Assembly: GCA_039033995.1 (NCBI GenBank)
Contig: JBCCBP010000007.1
Coordinates: 39,436-103,435 of the forward strand
Length of the DNA stretch: 64,000 nucleotides
Source: CALBPI01 sp039033995
GTDB taxonomy: Bacteria; Pseudomonadota; Gammaproteobacteria; Steroidobacterales; Woeseiaceae
Direction: 5' to 3'
Shown: one piece after another, positions 1 to 8,765 of the stretch
How the letters are laid out: every line of letters begins with the position of its first letter
How positions within the stretch are numbered: the stretch's first letter is position 1
Position numbers and translations under genes: made by a program
The notes under the pieces: model-generated
Databases searched by the model: none
Seen by the model: the letters and a program-made list of their open reading frames with translations, nothing else
Told to the model about the DNA's origin: nothing

Positions 1-64
1 CAGGGTGGGTTACAATAACGTCATCAACGCATCCTCCGGCACAACACGAGTGAGGAATCCTGGC

Positions 65-2593
65 ATGGCCTCGATCAGGCAACGCTTGTATTCAATGATG
101 GCGCGCACGCTACGACTCTGGGTAAAACCGGGCGTCGCGAGTGACGACAGCGTGGCGGCGATTCGTCGCTTGCACGCTGACCCATCCGCGCGTGTCTGTT
201 ACGTGCTTGAGACCGGCGGCCTTGCTGATTTTCTGACGCTTGAATCTGTTGCACAGACGCTCGAACTGCCGCTGGCGAGCGATTCTCTCGATTACGCGGG
301 GCAGGATCTGGGGCGCAGGGTCGTGATCTTGCGACGCATGCGAGGATGGTTGTTCCAGCGCAAAAGCGCCCGTCAGTCAGTGCGCTTACGACAACTGATC
401 AATGCGGCTACCGCGGCGCGCGACGCATCGGATGTGACGGTCGAAGCGTTACCGGTTTATTTGGTTCCCGTTGGTATCTATTGGGGCAGGGCGCCGGGTA
501 AGGCGCGCTCATGGTTTTCGCTGTTGTTTCGCGAGGACTGGGAAATGGCGGGTCGAACCAGACGCCTTTTGACCACCTTGCTACATGGTCGACACACGTT
601 GCTGCAGTTTTCCGAACCGATGCAGCTGGCGCCGTTGTTGCAGGAAAAGCTGGATAGCGAGCGCTCCTTCCGCAAGGCATCCCGAGTCTTGCGCGTGCAT
701 TTCCGTATGCGTCGCGAAGCCACGGTCGGACCGGACTTGTCGCATCGTCGTACCCTGATCGGCGAAGTGTTGCGCGCAGAATCGGTCAGGAAGCTGATCG
801 CGGCGGAGGGCGAGCCGAACAGTCGCGCGCGTACCAAGGCGATCAACAAGGCACGCAAGTATGCGTATGAAATCGCCGCTGACCTTTCTTATTCGACGGT
901 TCGCATGCTCGATCGCGTCCTGTCGTGGCTGTGGAACAGGATCTATGACGGTATCGAGATCAACGGTATCGAGCGATTGCGACAAACCGCCGTTGGCAAC
1001 GAGATCATCTATGTCCCGTGTCATCGCAGCCACTTCGATTATCTGCTGTTGTCTTATGTGCTCTACAAGCAGGGGCTCTCATTGCCGTATGTCGCGGCGG
1101 GCATCAATCTCAATATTCCGGTGGTCGGCTCTATTCTGCGTCGTGGTGGCGCGTTTTTCCTGCGTCGCACGTTCAGCGGGAACCGATTGTATGCCGCTGT
1201 CTTTCATTCTTATCTCAAGGCCCTGCAAACGCGCGGCTACCCGCTCGAGTATTTCATCGAAGGCGGACGTAGCCGTACAGGTCGATTGCTGGCACCGAAA
1301 GTGGGCATGATCAACATGACCTTGCGAGCCTTTGCGCAGGATCCGCGTAAGCCCGTCAAATTTGTACCCGTCTACTTTGGCTACGAGAAATTGATCGAGG
1401 GCACGGCGTTCGTCGGTGAGCTGCGTGGTGGCAAAAAAAGCAAAGAGTCACTGTTCGGGTTTTTCCGATCGCTGCGCGCGTTGCGAGAGCAGTTCGGCAA
1501 AGTCTATGTGAATATCGGCGAACCCATCGATCTTGCCGATACGTTGCAGCAAGCGGCTCCTGACTGGCGAGACGGCGATACCGCAGATAGCAAACCGGAG
1601 TGGCTGCCGGCGGTTGCCGACCAACTCGGCTGGGAAATTTTGGAGCGGATTAACTCGGCAGCGGCCGTCACACCCGTAAGCTTGTTGGCGCTGGCGCTGC
1701 TCGGGACGCAGCGTCAGGCGATGTCGGAAGACGATCTTTTACGCCAGCTTCGACTGTATCAGGCGTTGTATGCAGAGACGCCGTACAGCGATACCGTGAC
1801 GCTGCCCTCGATGTCCCCGGAGGAAATTGTGGCGCACGGCGACAGACTGGGTGTCATCGAATTTGAAGACCATGCGCTCGGCCGAATTGTTCATTTGCCG
1901 ACCGGACAAGCGCAGCTATTGACGTACTTCCGCAATAACATTCTGCACCTGACAGCACTGCATTCGACGATTGCTGCCTGTTTTATTCACGGCAAAATCC
2001 TTGCGCGAAGTGAGCTGCATCGCCTGGTGCGTCTCATTGCGCCGTTTATCCGCGCAGAAATGCGACTGCGGTGGGAGGTGGAGGATTTCCCGCGCGTTGT
2101 CGATATTGTGATCGACGCGATGTGTCGGCATGGCTTACTAGAAACCGAGGGTGAGCTGTTGCGTCGTCCGAATGCAGGCTCGTCGCTGGCGTTCTCATTG
2201 AATCAGATGGGACAGTCGGTGGTGCCGGTGCTGCAGCGTTATTACATGACGATCGCGCTGCTTAACAAGTATGGGTCTGGTGCGCTTTCGCAGGGTCGTC
2301 TCGAGGAGATTTGTCAGCTCAGTGCCGAGCGACTATCCATACTCTATGGCATTCGCTCACCGGATTTTTTCGATCGGAGATTGTTCCGTACGTTTCTCGG
2401 TGTGTTGCGTGAACGTAAGGTTATTGCGCTGGACGAAGCAGGCAATCTCGCGTTTGAGCTAAAGTTCGATGCGATCGAGAACGATGCGCGGCTCGTGCTC
2501 GGCGAGCCATTGCGGCATAGCATCCTCACGGTTACCGAGGTGACCCGCGAAGAAAAGATTCAACGACCTGAGGAGCAGGAGGCGGCCGAATGA
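65..2593 (+). CDS. plsB: Glycerol-3-phosphate O-acyltransferase PlsB
   Basis: Membrane-associated enzyme that acylates sn-glycerol-3-phosphate at position 1, the first step of phospholipid synthesis. The acyltransferase HX4D block (HRSHFDYLL) lies near residue 320, followed by GAFFLRRTF and the substrate-binding FIEGGRSRTGR and the conserved FVPVYFGYE region; the C-terminal third matches the PlsB-specific extension. Length (842 residues) is close to the 807 of E. coli PlsB. The reading frame is open from a GTG at 5, but the ATG at 65 has a GAGGAA ribosome binding site and gives the family's usual N-terminus, so I chose 65. The stop overlaps the next gene's start (ATGA), suggesting translational coupling. 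A plsY gene sits far downstream in the same window, so both acylation routes are present. Confidence 0.95.
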   Translation: MASIRQRLYSMMARTLRLWVKPGVASDDSVAAIRRLHADPSARVCYVLETGGLADFLTLESVAQTLELPLASDSLDYAGQDLGRRVVILRRMRGWLFQRKSARQSVRLRQLINAATAARDASDVTVEALPVYLVPVGIYWGRAPGKARSWFSLLFREDWEMAGRTRRLLTTLLHGRHTLLQFSEPMQLAPLLQEKLDSERSFRKASRVLRVHFRMRREATVGPDLSHRRTLIGEVLRAESVRKLIAAEGEPNSRARTKAINKARKYAYEIAADLSYSTVRMLDRVLSWLWNRIYDGIEINGIERLRQTAVGNEIIYVPCHRSHFDYLLLSYVLYKQGLSLPYVAAGINLNIPVVGSILRRGGAFFLRRTFSGNRLYAAVFHSYLKALQTRGYPLEYFIEGGRSRTGRLLAPKVGMINMTLRAFAQDPRKPVKFVPVYFGYEKLIEGTAFVGELRGGKKSKESLFGFFRSLRALREQFGKVYVNIGEPIDLADTLQQAAPDWRDGDTADSKPEWLPAVADQLGWEILERINSAAAVTPVSLLALALLGTQRQAMSEDDLLRQLRLYQALYAETPYSDTVTLPSMSPEEIVAHGDRLGVIEFEDHALGRIVHLPTGQAQLLTYFRNNILHLTALHSTIAACFIHGKILARSELHRLVRLIAPFIRAEMRLRWEVEDFPRVVDIVIDAMCRHGLLETEGELLRRPNAGSSLAFSLNQMGQSVVPVLQRYYMTIALLNKYGSGALSQGRLEEICQLSAERLSILYGIRSPDFFDRRLFRTFLGVLRERKVIALDEAGNLAFELKFDAIENDARLVLGEPLRHSILTVTEVTREEKIQRPEEQEAAE

Positions 2594-3540
2594 CCAACGC
2601 CGTCAAAGTGGTCTCGTTTTACCGTTTTTTGCGTGTCGACGAGCCGCGCGTGTTAGGGGAAGCAGTGCGCGCGAAAGCCGCCGAGCTTGATCTGCTGGGT
2701 ACCGCGATCGTGGCTCCCGAGGGCTTGAATGCCACTTTGTCCGGTCATGCAGCGCAGTGCCACAGTTTTTTGCAGTGGCTCGGCACAATGCCTGGCTTTG
2801 CCGATATGTCCGGCCGCTGGTCCGACGCCGCGTCGGCACCGTTCAGACGATTGCGTATCAAATATCGCGATGAAATTGTCTCCATGGGGCATGCGGATGT
2901 GAATCCCGCCGATGGGCAGGGCCAGCACGTTGATGCAGCGCAGTGGAATGCGCTGTTAGAAGACCCTGAAACACGGGTTATCGATACACGCAACATTTAC
3001 GAAGTCGAAGTCGGTACTTTCACCGGTGCCGTCGATCCTGGCACGACGAACTTTCGTGAATTCACGCACTATATCGAAAGCGAGCTGGCGGCGGATCGCG
3101 ATAAACCAATCGCGATGTTTTGCACCGGCGGTATTCGCTGTGAAAAAGCGACCGCCGTTATGCAGCGTATGGGCTTCGAGAATCTGTATCAGCTCGACGG
3201 CGGTATTCTGAGTTATCTGGATCAGGTCGCCGAGGACGACGAACTAGAAAACCGCTGGCGAGGCGAGTGTTTTGTTTTTGATTCACGCGTTGCGGTTGAT
3301 CAGGCGTTGACCCCCGGGGCGTACGTGCAATGCCACGGCTGCCGGCGTGCGCTGGATGCTGATGACCTGGCCCACCCTGACTACGAGCCCGGTATCTGTT
3401 GCGCACGTTGCGCTGATGGGCTGTCCGATGCGCAACGTCGGCAATTTGAAGAGCGTCGCAAACAGGTCGCGCTGGCCGCACAACGCGGCGAAACGCACAT
3501 TGGTGCGGAGTATCCGTCTAAGCGTTCAAATCCGGAATAA
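2590..3540 (+). CDS. trhO: tRNA uridine(34) hydroxylase TrhO (rhodanese family)
   Basis: Rhodanese-domain protein of the YceA/TrhO family, which hydroxylates uridine 34 of certain tRNAs using molecular oxygen in the route to 5-methoxyuridine. It has the N-terminal acylphosphatase-like domain (roughly residues 1-100), then the rhodanese domain with the active-site cysteine at residue 178 in CTGGIRCEKA, and a Cys-rich C-terminal tail (CHGCRR and CCARC) typical of the family. Length of 316 is normal. It overlaps plsB by four bases and runs tail-to-tail into the DUF465 gene, overlapping it by 23 bp. Function is by family; nothing here shows regulation. Confidence 0.9.
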   Translation: MTNAVKVVSFYRFLRVDEPRVLGEAVRAKAAELDLLGTAIVAPEGLNATLSGHAAQCHSFLQWLGTMPGFADMSGRWSDAASAPFRRLRIKYRDEIVSMGHADVNPADGQGQHVDAAQWNALLEDPETRVIDTRNIYEVEVGTFTGAVDPGTTNFREFTHYIESELAADRDKPIAMFCTGGIRCEKATAVMQRMGFENLYQLDGGILSYLDQVAEDDELENRWRGECFVFDSRVAVDQALTPGAYVQCHGCRRALDADDLAHPDYEPGICCARCADGLSDAQRRQFEERRKQVALAAQRGETHIGAEYPSKRSNPE

Positions 3541-3745
3541 TGTCGGATTCGAGGTGGGCGATCGCGTCTTTCAGTTGCAACTTTCGCTTCTTGAGTCGCT
3601 TCAGACGAATTTGATCCATCGCAATATCATCTGCGAGACTGTCGATTAGCACGTCCAGATCGCGGTGTAGAACACGCAGCTCTTTCAGCTTGGCTAGCGT
3701 ATCCATGCCCTCGACGTTGAGGATCTCGGTAATTTTTTCATCCAC
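3518..3745 (-). CDS. DUF465 (YdcH-type) small coiled-coil protein
   Basis: A 75-residue, mostly helical protein. The C-terminal 50 residues match the DUF465/YdcH pattern: a charged helix with LHRDLDVLIDSL, then RLKRLKKRKLQLKDAIAHLE. Biochemical role is unknown for the family. The frame extends upstream to 3802, overlapping cysQ, but a GTG at 3745 has AGGAG six bases before it and leaves a 22 bp gap from cysQ, so this start is preferred. It probably forms an operon with cysQ. Its 3' end overlaps trhO on the other strand. Confidence 0.75.
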   Translation of the reverse strand: MDEKITEILNVEGMDTLAKLKELRVLHRDLDVLIDSLADDIAMDQIRLKRLKKRKLQLKDAIAHLESDIIPDLNA

Positions 3746-3767
3746 GGCCGGCTCCTGCAGCGCGGGT

Positions 3768-4553
3768 CTAGATTTGCCGCCAGTCCCGGTCGTCGTCCGC
3801 ATATGCGATGAAGTCAGGGTTAAGCAGGCTCTCGCGCGTATTGTAGCGTAGGGGTGTACCGTCCCACTGGCACACTATACCACCTGCCCCGCACAGCACC
3901 GCATGACCCGCTGCCGTGTCCCATTCAGAGGTTGGACCGAAGCGCGGATAGACATCGCCAAGGCCTGCCGCCAACCGACAAAACTTTAGTGAGCTGCCGA
4001 TGCGTTGTACGTCTACCGGCCCTAGTCTGTTAATCCAGGCATCGACAGCAGGAGTTAGGTGCGAGCGGCTCGTCAACACTGTCGGTGTGAGTGGGCTTGA
4101 GCATCGCACGCGCAAAGATTGCGTTTTGCCGTCGACAAGACTGGTTGCCCCGAGGCCGGGCCCGCCCCACCAACTTTGTCCCAGCACCGGCGCATGAATC
4201 ACACCGAATACCGGCGAATGATTCTCGATCAGTGCGATGTTGACGGTGAACTCTCCGTTGCGATTGACAAATTCGCGGGTGCCGTCGAGCGGGTCCACCA
4301 GCCAATAGCGTGACCACCGACGTCGCTCGGCAAAATCCGGAATGGTGGATTCCTCGCTCAGCACCGGCAGCGTTGGAAATGCGCTTCGCAGGGCTTTGCG
4401 GATCAGGGCATCGGCTGCTCGATCGGCCGCCGTTACCGGCGACGCATCCGCTTTCTGGTCGACCGCAAAATCCTGTTCGTACACCGCGAGTATCGCATCA
4501 CCCGCCGCTATGGCGATTGCAAGTACCGTCGGAGTCAAATCATCCATTAGCAT
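3768..4553 (-). CDS. cysQ: 3'(2'),5'-bisphosphate nucleotidase CysQ
   Basis: Inositol-monophosphatase-superfamily phosphatase that hydrolyses PAP (3'-phosphoadenosine 5'-phosphate), the by-product of sulfate assimilation. Diagnostic motifs are PVTAADRAAD, VLSEES, the metal-binding WLVDPLDGTREF, and the C-terminal EWDTAAGHAVL; NGEFTVNIALI and the SSLKFCRLAAG block follow E. coli CysQ closely. The start is ambiguous: ATG codons at 4553 and 4547 and a GTG at 4574 are all in frame with no strong ribosome binding site; comparison with the E. coli N-terminus favours 4547-4553. Divergent from yrfG, with about 80 bp between them. Confidence 0.9.
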   Translation of the reverse strand: MLMDDLTPTVLAIAIAAGDAILAVYEQDFAVDQKADASPVTAADRAADALIRKALRSAFPTLPVLSEESTIPDFAERRRWSRYWLVDPLDGTREFVNRNGEFTVNIALIENHSPVFGVIHAPVLGQSWWGGPGLGATSLVDGKTQSLRVRCSSPLTPTVLTSRSHLTPAVDAWINRLGPVDVQRIGSSLKFCRLAAGLGDVYPRFGPTSEWDTAAGHAVLCGAGGIVCQWDGTPLRYNTRESLLNPDFIAYADDDRDWRQI

Positions 4554-4631
4554 AGTGGCGAGAATTCCGATCACTCATGTCATCATGGTATCAATAGCCG
4601 GTCGGCGCGCCCATCGATATCGGAGAACCTA

Positions 4632-5285
4632 ATGAACGCCTTATTGAGTCGACACCGCACATTGCTGTTGGATATGGATGGTACGTTGCTCGATCTCGCC
4701 TACGACAATTTTTTCTGGTTGCGTACCTTGCCGGAGTTCCTGTCACAGAAACGTTCGGTGTCGGTGGCCGAAGCCGAGCAGACAGTGTTTGCGCTGATCG
4801 AATCCGAGCGCGGGACGCTCAATTGGTACGATCTCGATTTCTGGAGTGACGCGCTCGGCGTCGACATGCTCGCGATCAAACGCGCGTGTCCGGAACCGAT
4901 CCGGTTTATCGACGGGGCAGCTGCATTTCTGACGCGCGCGCGCGACGCCGGACACGAGTTGGTGCTGGTCACTAATTCGAGCCCGCCGCTACTGGCGTTG
5001 AAACAGGAAGCGACCGGTGTGCTCGACTATATGGACCGCGCCTACAGCTCTGCAGAATTCAAGGCACCGAAGGAGTCGCAGCAGTTCTGGACGCGCTTTT
5101 TTGCCCATGATCCTGCAGTCCCCGGCGATTGTCTGTTACTGGATGATAGTGAGTCGGTTCTTCAGGCGGCCGAGACATTCGGTGTCAGCGCGACGATCGG
5201 TATCCGGCACCCGGATACGGGCCGAGAGTCCAATGCATTACCTGGTCGTGTTGCTGTCGACTATGTGCGCGAACTATTGCTCTGA
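4632..5285 (+). CDS. yrfG: GMP/IMP nucleotidase YrfG (HAD hydrolase)
   Basis: Cytoplasmic HAD-superfamily phosphatase of the YrfG group, which dephosphorylates GMP and IMP. HAD motif I is LLLDMDGTLLDL near residue 15 with the characteristic YDNFFW extension; the TLNWYDLDFWS segment is shared with E. coli YrfG; motif II is LVTNSS, the motif III lysine lies in APKE, and motif IV is LLLDDSESV. Length 217 is normal. The ATG has GGAGAA upstream. The 3' end overlaps the 3' end of rhlB by 12 bp in convergent orientation, with no visible terminator between them. Confidence 0.88.
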   Translation: MNALLSRHRTLLLDMDGTLLDLAYDNFFWLRTLPEFLSQKRSVSVAEAEQTVFALIESERGTLNWYDLDFWSDALGVDMLAIKRACPEPIRFIDGAAAFLTRARDAGHELVLVTNSSPPLLALKQEATGVLDYMDRAYSSAEFKAPKESQQFWTRFFAHDPAVPGDCLLLDDSESVLQAAETFGVSATIGIRHPDTGRESNALPGRVAVDYVRELLL

Positions 5286-6638
5286 GGCCGGCTTGCTCTG
5301 AGGGCGGCGCCTGCGTCTGCGCTTTTTCTTGCTCCCGCCTTCGCCAGAGCCGGCGTCTTGACTGTGAGCTTGCTGCGGTCGTCCGCCGCGATTGCTACCA
5401 GAGCGACTATTGCCACCGCGTCGGCCCCCGCTCGGCTTACGCGGACGTCGTGGTGGCCGCACAATTTCCGGCAAGCCCTCGTGATCGAAACTTGCGACAG
5501 GAATTCGGAAGCCGATGTAGTCTTCGATATCGGGTAACGACATCACATACTGTTCGCACCCGAAACTGACCGCGACGCCGCTCGCACCGGCTCGAGCGGT
5601 GCGTCCGATACGGTGCACATAGTCTTCGCGATCCTGCGGCAAGTCGTAGTTGAAGACGTGGGAAACATCATCAATGTGCAGTCCACGTGACGCGACGTCC
5701 GTTCCGATCAGCACATTGAGTTCGCCACTCTGAAATGCCTGCAACATGCGCAGGCGTTTCTTCTGCGGCACATCACCCGAGATCGCTTTCGCGACAATAT
5801 CGTTCGCATTCAGTGTGTCTTCAAGGCGTTCCGCTTCGCGCTTGGTGTTGACGAATACCATCGTACGTTCGATATCCATTTCTCGCATCAGCTTGACGAG
5901 CAACGGAATCTTTTCGTCGTTCGACGGATAGTAAATCGTCTGCTCAACGCGATCTGCCGTGACCTTTTCCGGCTCGATGCGCACGAGCTCGGGGTCGTTC
6001 ATATGTTCGGCTGCGAGCTCCATAACGCGATAAGAGAGAGTGGCTGAGAACAGCAGGTTCAGCCGTTGATCGGCAGGCGGTAGTCGCCTGAGGAGGAACC
6101 GGATGTCTTTGATAAAACCGAGATCGAACATGCGATCCGCTTCGTCGAGTACCAGCGCCTGCGCGTGCCGCATGTGAAACACGCGTTGCTTGAAATAGTC
6201 GATGATCCGGCCAGGCGTGCCGACAAGAACATCGATACCCGCTTCAATCGTGTTGCGCTGTTTGTCGTAGTCCGTGCCTCCGTAGGCCAGACCAATCTTC
6301 AAGCCGGTGAACTTTCCGAGTTGTTCAGCGTCGTTGGCAATCTGAATCGCGAGCTCCCGCGTCGGCGCTAGCACCAGCGCGCGGATACCGCCTGGCTCGC
6401 GATCGTCGGGCAGTGGGTGGCGCAACAGGTAGTTATACAGTGCGATCAGAAACGCTGCGGTCTTGCCCGTTCCGGTCTGTGCCTGTCCGGCCACGTCGTT
6501 GAATTGCAATGCTACCGGCAGGGACTGCGCCTGAATCGGTGTGGCGTTGCTGAATCCGGCAGCGCTGATACCTTGTTGCAATGTTTCCGGCAGGTCGAGT
6601 GTGGCGAATTCGAGATCCGATAGATGTTCTGTTGACAT
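5274..6638 (-). CDS. rhlB: DEAD-box RNA helicase RhlB
   Basis: ATP-dependent RNA helicase; in E. coli RhlB is the RNA degradosome helicase bound to RNase E. All DEAD-box motifs are visible: Q motif with FSNATPIQAQSLP, motif I AQTGTGKT (residues 53-60), Ia PTREL, Ib TPGR, II DEAD (165-168), III SAT (198-200), V RGLHIDDVSHV and VI HRIGRTAR. The C-terminal tail of about 60 residues is Gly/Ser/Arg-rich ending in a poly-basic stretch of Arg and Lys, a typical RNA-binding extension. Its position, diverging from trxA-rho, matches the rhlB/trxA/rho neighbourhood of E. coli, which supports RhlB over other DEAD proteins. Confidence 0.9.
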   Translation of the reverse strand: MSTEHLSDLEFATLDLPETLQQGISAAGFSNATPIQAQSLPVALQFNDVAGQAQTGTGKTAAFLIALYNYLLRHPLPDDREPGGIRALVLAPTRELAIQIANDAEQLGKFTGLKIGLAYGGTDYDKQRNTIEAGIDVLVGTPGRIIDYFKQRVFHMRHAQALVLDEADRMFDLGFIKDIRFLLRRLPPADQRLNLLFSATLSYRVMELAAEHMNDPELVRIEPEKVTADRVEQTIYYPSNDEKIPLLVKLMREMDIERTMVFVNTKREAERLEDTLNANDIVAKAISGDVPQKKRLRMLQAFQSGELNVLIGTDVASRGLHIDDVSHVFNYDLPQDREDYVHRIGRTARAGASGVAVSFGCEQYVMSLPDIEDYIGFRIPVASFDHEGLPEIVRPPRRPRKPSGGRRGGNSRSGSNRGGRPQQAHSQDAGSGEGGSKKKRRRRRRPQSKPASEQ

Positions 6639-6980
6639 AGGTTCTTGGTTTACTTGTTATCAGGATCGGGCTTTTTTGCGAAAACCCGCCTTTTTGCTAT
6701 CGAAACACTTGCAAATTGCCGCGCGACGATGTGAAATTAGATCAACCAAGCGCAACTGCCGTTGCCAAATCCACGAGATTACTTAAAAGCAATAGCAGCG
6801 TCATTGATCCGTATCGGGGCGTCGGATCTCTTGATCGACTGGCGCATAGTGCCTGATATAGCGCACGTAGTCACTAAAATGCCGCATTTTCAACGTATCA
6901 GGAACTGATACCGCGTTTGCATTGTGTCCAGAGCACTTTTTTCCATCTTTTTCCACACCAACTAGACAGGGGTTATTCCG
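6639..6980. promoter_or_regulatory. Divergent rhlB/trxA intergenic region
   Basis: 342 bp without a credible gene between the divergent rhlB and trxA starts. It must hold promoters for both directions. It is more A/T-rich than the neighbours and includes two pyrimidine-rich runs near 6690-6700 and 6940-6955, but I cannot assign specific promoter hexamers with confidence. Confidence 0.4.
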
Positions 6981-7307
6981 TTGAGCGACAAAATTTTGCA
7001 GACCTCCGATTCCACTTTTTCCGACGACGTACTTCAGTCTGACGTCCCGGTACTCCTCGATTTCTGGGCTGAGTGGTGTGGTCCCTGCAAAATGATTGCG
7101 CCGTTGCTCGACAAAGCCGCGGGCGATTACGACGGTCGCCTGAAGATTGTCAAAATCAACATCGACGAAAACCCCAACACGCCGCCGAAGTACGGCATTC
7201 GCAGTATTCCTACCCTGATGATCTTCAAAGATGGTCAGGTACAGGCGCAAAAGCTGGGCGCTGTATCAGCAGCAGCCCTTTCAGAATTCATTGACGGTAA
7301 CTTGTGA
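6981..7307 (+). CDS. trxA: Thioredoxin TrxA
   Basis: Cytoplasmic thioredoxin, a general dithiol reductant reduced by thioredoxin reductase. The WCGPC active site has Cys33 and Cys36, followed by the cis-proline segment IRSIPTLMIFKDG; 108 residues is the same length as E. coli TrxA. The start is a TTG with AGGGG about nine bases upstream; no in-frame ATG gives a full N-terminus. The stop overlaps the rho GTG (GTGA). Confidence 0.96.
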   Translation: MSDKILQTSDSTFSDDVLQSDVPVLLDFWAEWCGPCKMIAPLLDKAAGDYDGRLKIVKINIDENPNTPPKYGIRSIPTLMIFKDGQVQAQKLGAVSAAALSEFIDGNL

Positions 7308-8752
7308 GAGCATCCTTGAGTACGACACCGACAGCCAGCACGCAAACGCGTTCCAGACCCCAGCAGTCACGGGGCAACAAGAAAAAATCGAGACGTAAGC
7401 CGTCCCGGAAACGCGCCCATAGCGATCTGCCGATTGATGACGGCGGCAGCCTTGAGGTCATCCCGCCAGAGGAGCTAGAGCAAAGTAAGGATGCCATGAA
7501 CCTGACCGAGCTTAAGACTCGGCCAGCCGCGGCCCTGGTGGAACTCGGTGAGTCTCTGGGACTTGAGAACCTCGCTAGATCCCGCAAGCAGGACATCATT
7601 TTCGCGGTACTTAAAGCGCATGCGCGCAACGGTGAGAACATCTACGGCGATGGTGTGCTCGAGATTTTGCAGGACGGATTCGGATTCCTGCGTTCTTCCG
7701 ACAGTTCCTACATGGCAGGTCCGGACGATATCTATGTCTCACCGAGTCAGATTCGTCGTTTCAATCTGCGTACCGGCGATACCGTATCCGGTTTGATTCG
7801 TCCGCCGAAAGACGGTGAGCGTTACTTCGCTTTATTGAAGGTCGGCCAGATCAACTTCGAGCCACCTGAAAACACACGCAGCAAGGTACTGTTTGAAAAC
7901 CTGACACCGCTATTCCCGCGCGATCGATTAAAGCTCGAGCAGGGCAATGGCAGTAAGGAAGATCTCACTGCGCGTATCATCGATCTTGTCGCACCAATCG
8001 GCAAAGGTCAGCGTGGACTGATCGTATCGCCGCCGAAAGCCGGTAAGACGATGTTGCTGCAGAACATCGCGTCGGCGATCGTCGCGAATCAGCCGGAATG
8101 CGATTTGATCGTGCTGTTGATCGACGAGCGTCCCGAGGAAGTGACAGAGATGCAACGCACCGTACGCGGTGAAGTCGTCTCATCGACGTTCGACGAGCCA
8201 GCCAGCCGACACGTACAGGTCGCCGAGATGGTCATCGAAAAGGCTAAGCGGTTGGTCGAGCACAAGCGTGATGTCATCATCCTGCTCGACTCCATCACAC
8301 GGCTGGCGCGTGCCTACAACACCGTCGTTCCTTCGTCGGGTAAGGTGTTGACCGGTGGTGTCGATGCCAACGCGTTGCACCGTCCGAAGCGTTTCTTTGG
8401 TGCAGCACGCAATGTGGAAGAGGGCGGTAGCCTGACTATCCTTGCGACGGCGCTTGTCGATACTGGTTCGAAAATGGACGAAGTGATCTACGAGGAGTTC
8501 AAGGGTACCGGCAACATGGAGATCCATCTGGATCGCCGAGTGGCAGAGAAACGCGTGTATCCCGCGATCAATATCAACCGCTCGGGTACGCGCAAAGAAG
8601 ACTTGCTGACCGATCCGGACGAGCTACAGAAGATGTGGGTGCTGCGCAAAGTGCTGCACCCGATGGATGAGCTTGCCGCGGTCGAATTCCTGCTCAACAA
8701 GATGCAGGACACGAAGACCAATTCAACGTTCTTCGATGCGATGAAGCGCTAG
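7304..8752 (+). CDS. rho: Transcription termination factor Rho with N-terminal extension
   Basis: Hexameric RNA-dependent ATPase that ends transcription. From residue 65 (MNLTELK at 7496) it follows E. coli Rho almost throughout: Rho_N domain, cold-shock RNA-binding domain with GFGFLRSSDSSYMAGPDDIYVSPSQ, Walker A PPKAGKT near residue 243-249, Walker B LIVLLIDERPEE, the R-loop and the Q-loop region. The first 64 residues are an extra low-complexity, Lys/Arg-rich segment then an acidic one. The GTG at 7304 overlaps the trxA stop by four bases; an alternative ATG at 7496 is preceded by AAGGA and would give an E. coli-sized protein of 418 residues. Both starts look usable. Confidence 0.96.
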   Translation: MRASLSTTPTASTQTRSRPQQSRGNKKKSRRKPSRKRAHSDLPIDDGGSLEVIPPEELEQSKDAMNLTELKTRPAAALVELGESLGLENLARSRKQDIIFAVLKAHARNGENIYGDGVLEILQDGFGFLRSSDSSYMAGPDDIYVSPSQIRRFNLRTGDTVSGLIRPPKDGERYFALLKVGQINFEPPENTRSKVLFENLTPLFPRDRLKLEQGNGSKEDLTARIIDLVAPIGKGQRGLIVSPPKAGKTMLLQNIASAIVANQPECDLIVLLIDERPEEVTEMQRTVRGEVVSSTFDEPASRHVQVAEMVIEKAKRLVEHKRDVIILLDSITRLARAYNTVVPSSGKVLTGGVDANALHRPKRFFGAARNVEEGGSLTILATALVDTGSKMDEVIYEEFKGTGNMEIHLDRRVAEKRVYPAININRSGTRKEDLLTDPDELQKMWVLRKVLHPMDELAAVEFLLNKMQDTKTNSTFFDAMKR

Positions 8753-8765
8753 CGGCCTGACTCAC

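Noticed and set aside
6801..7250. 149-codon minus-strand frame over the trxA promoter and gene
   Set aside because: Covers trxA in antisense and has no family features.
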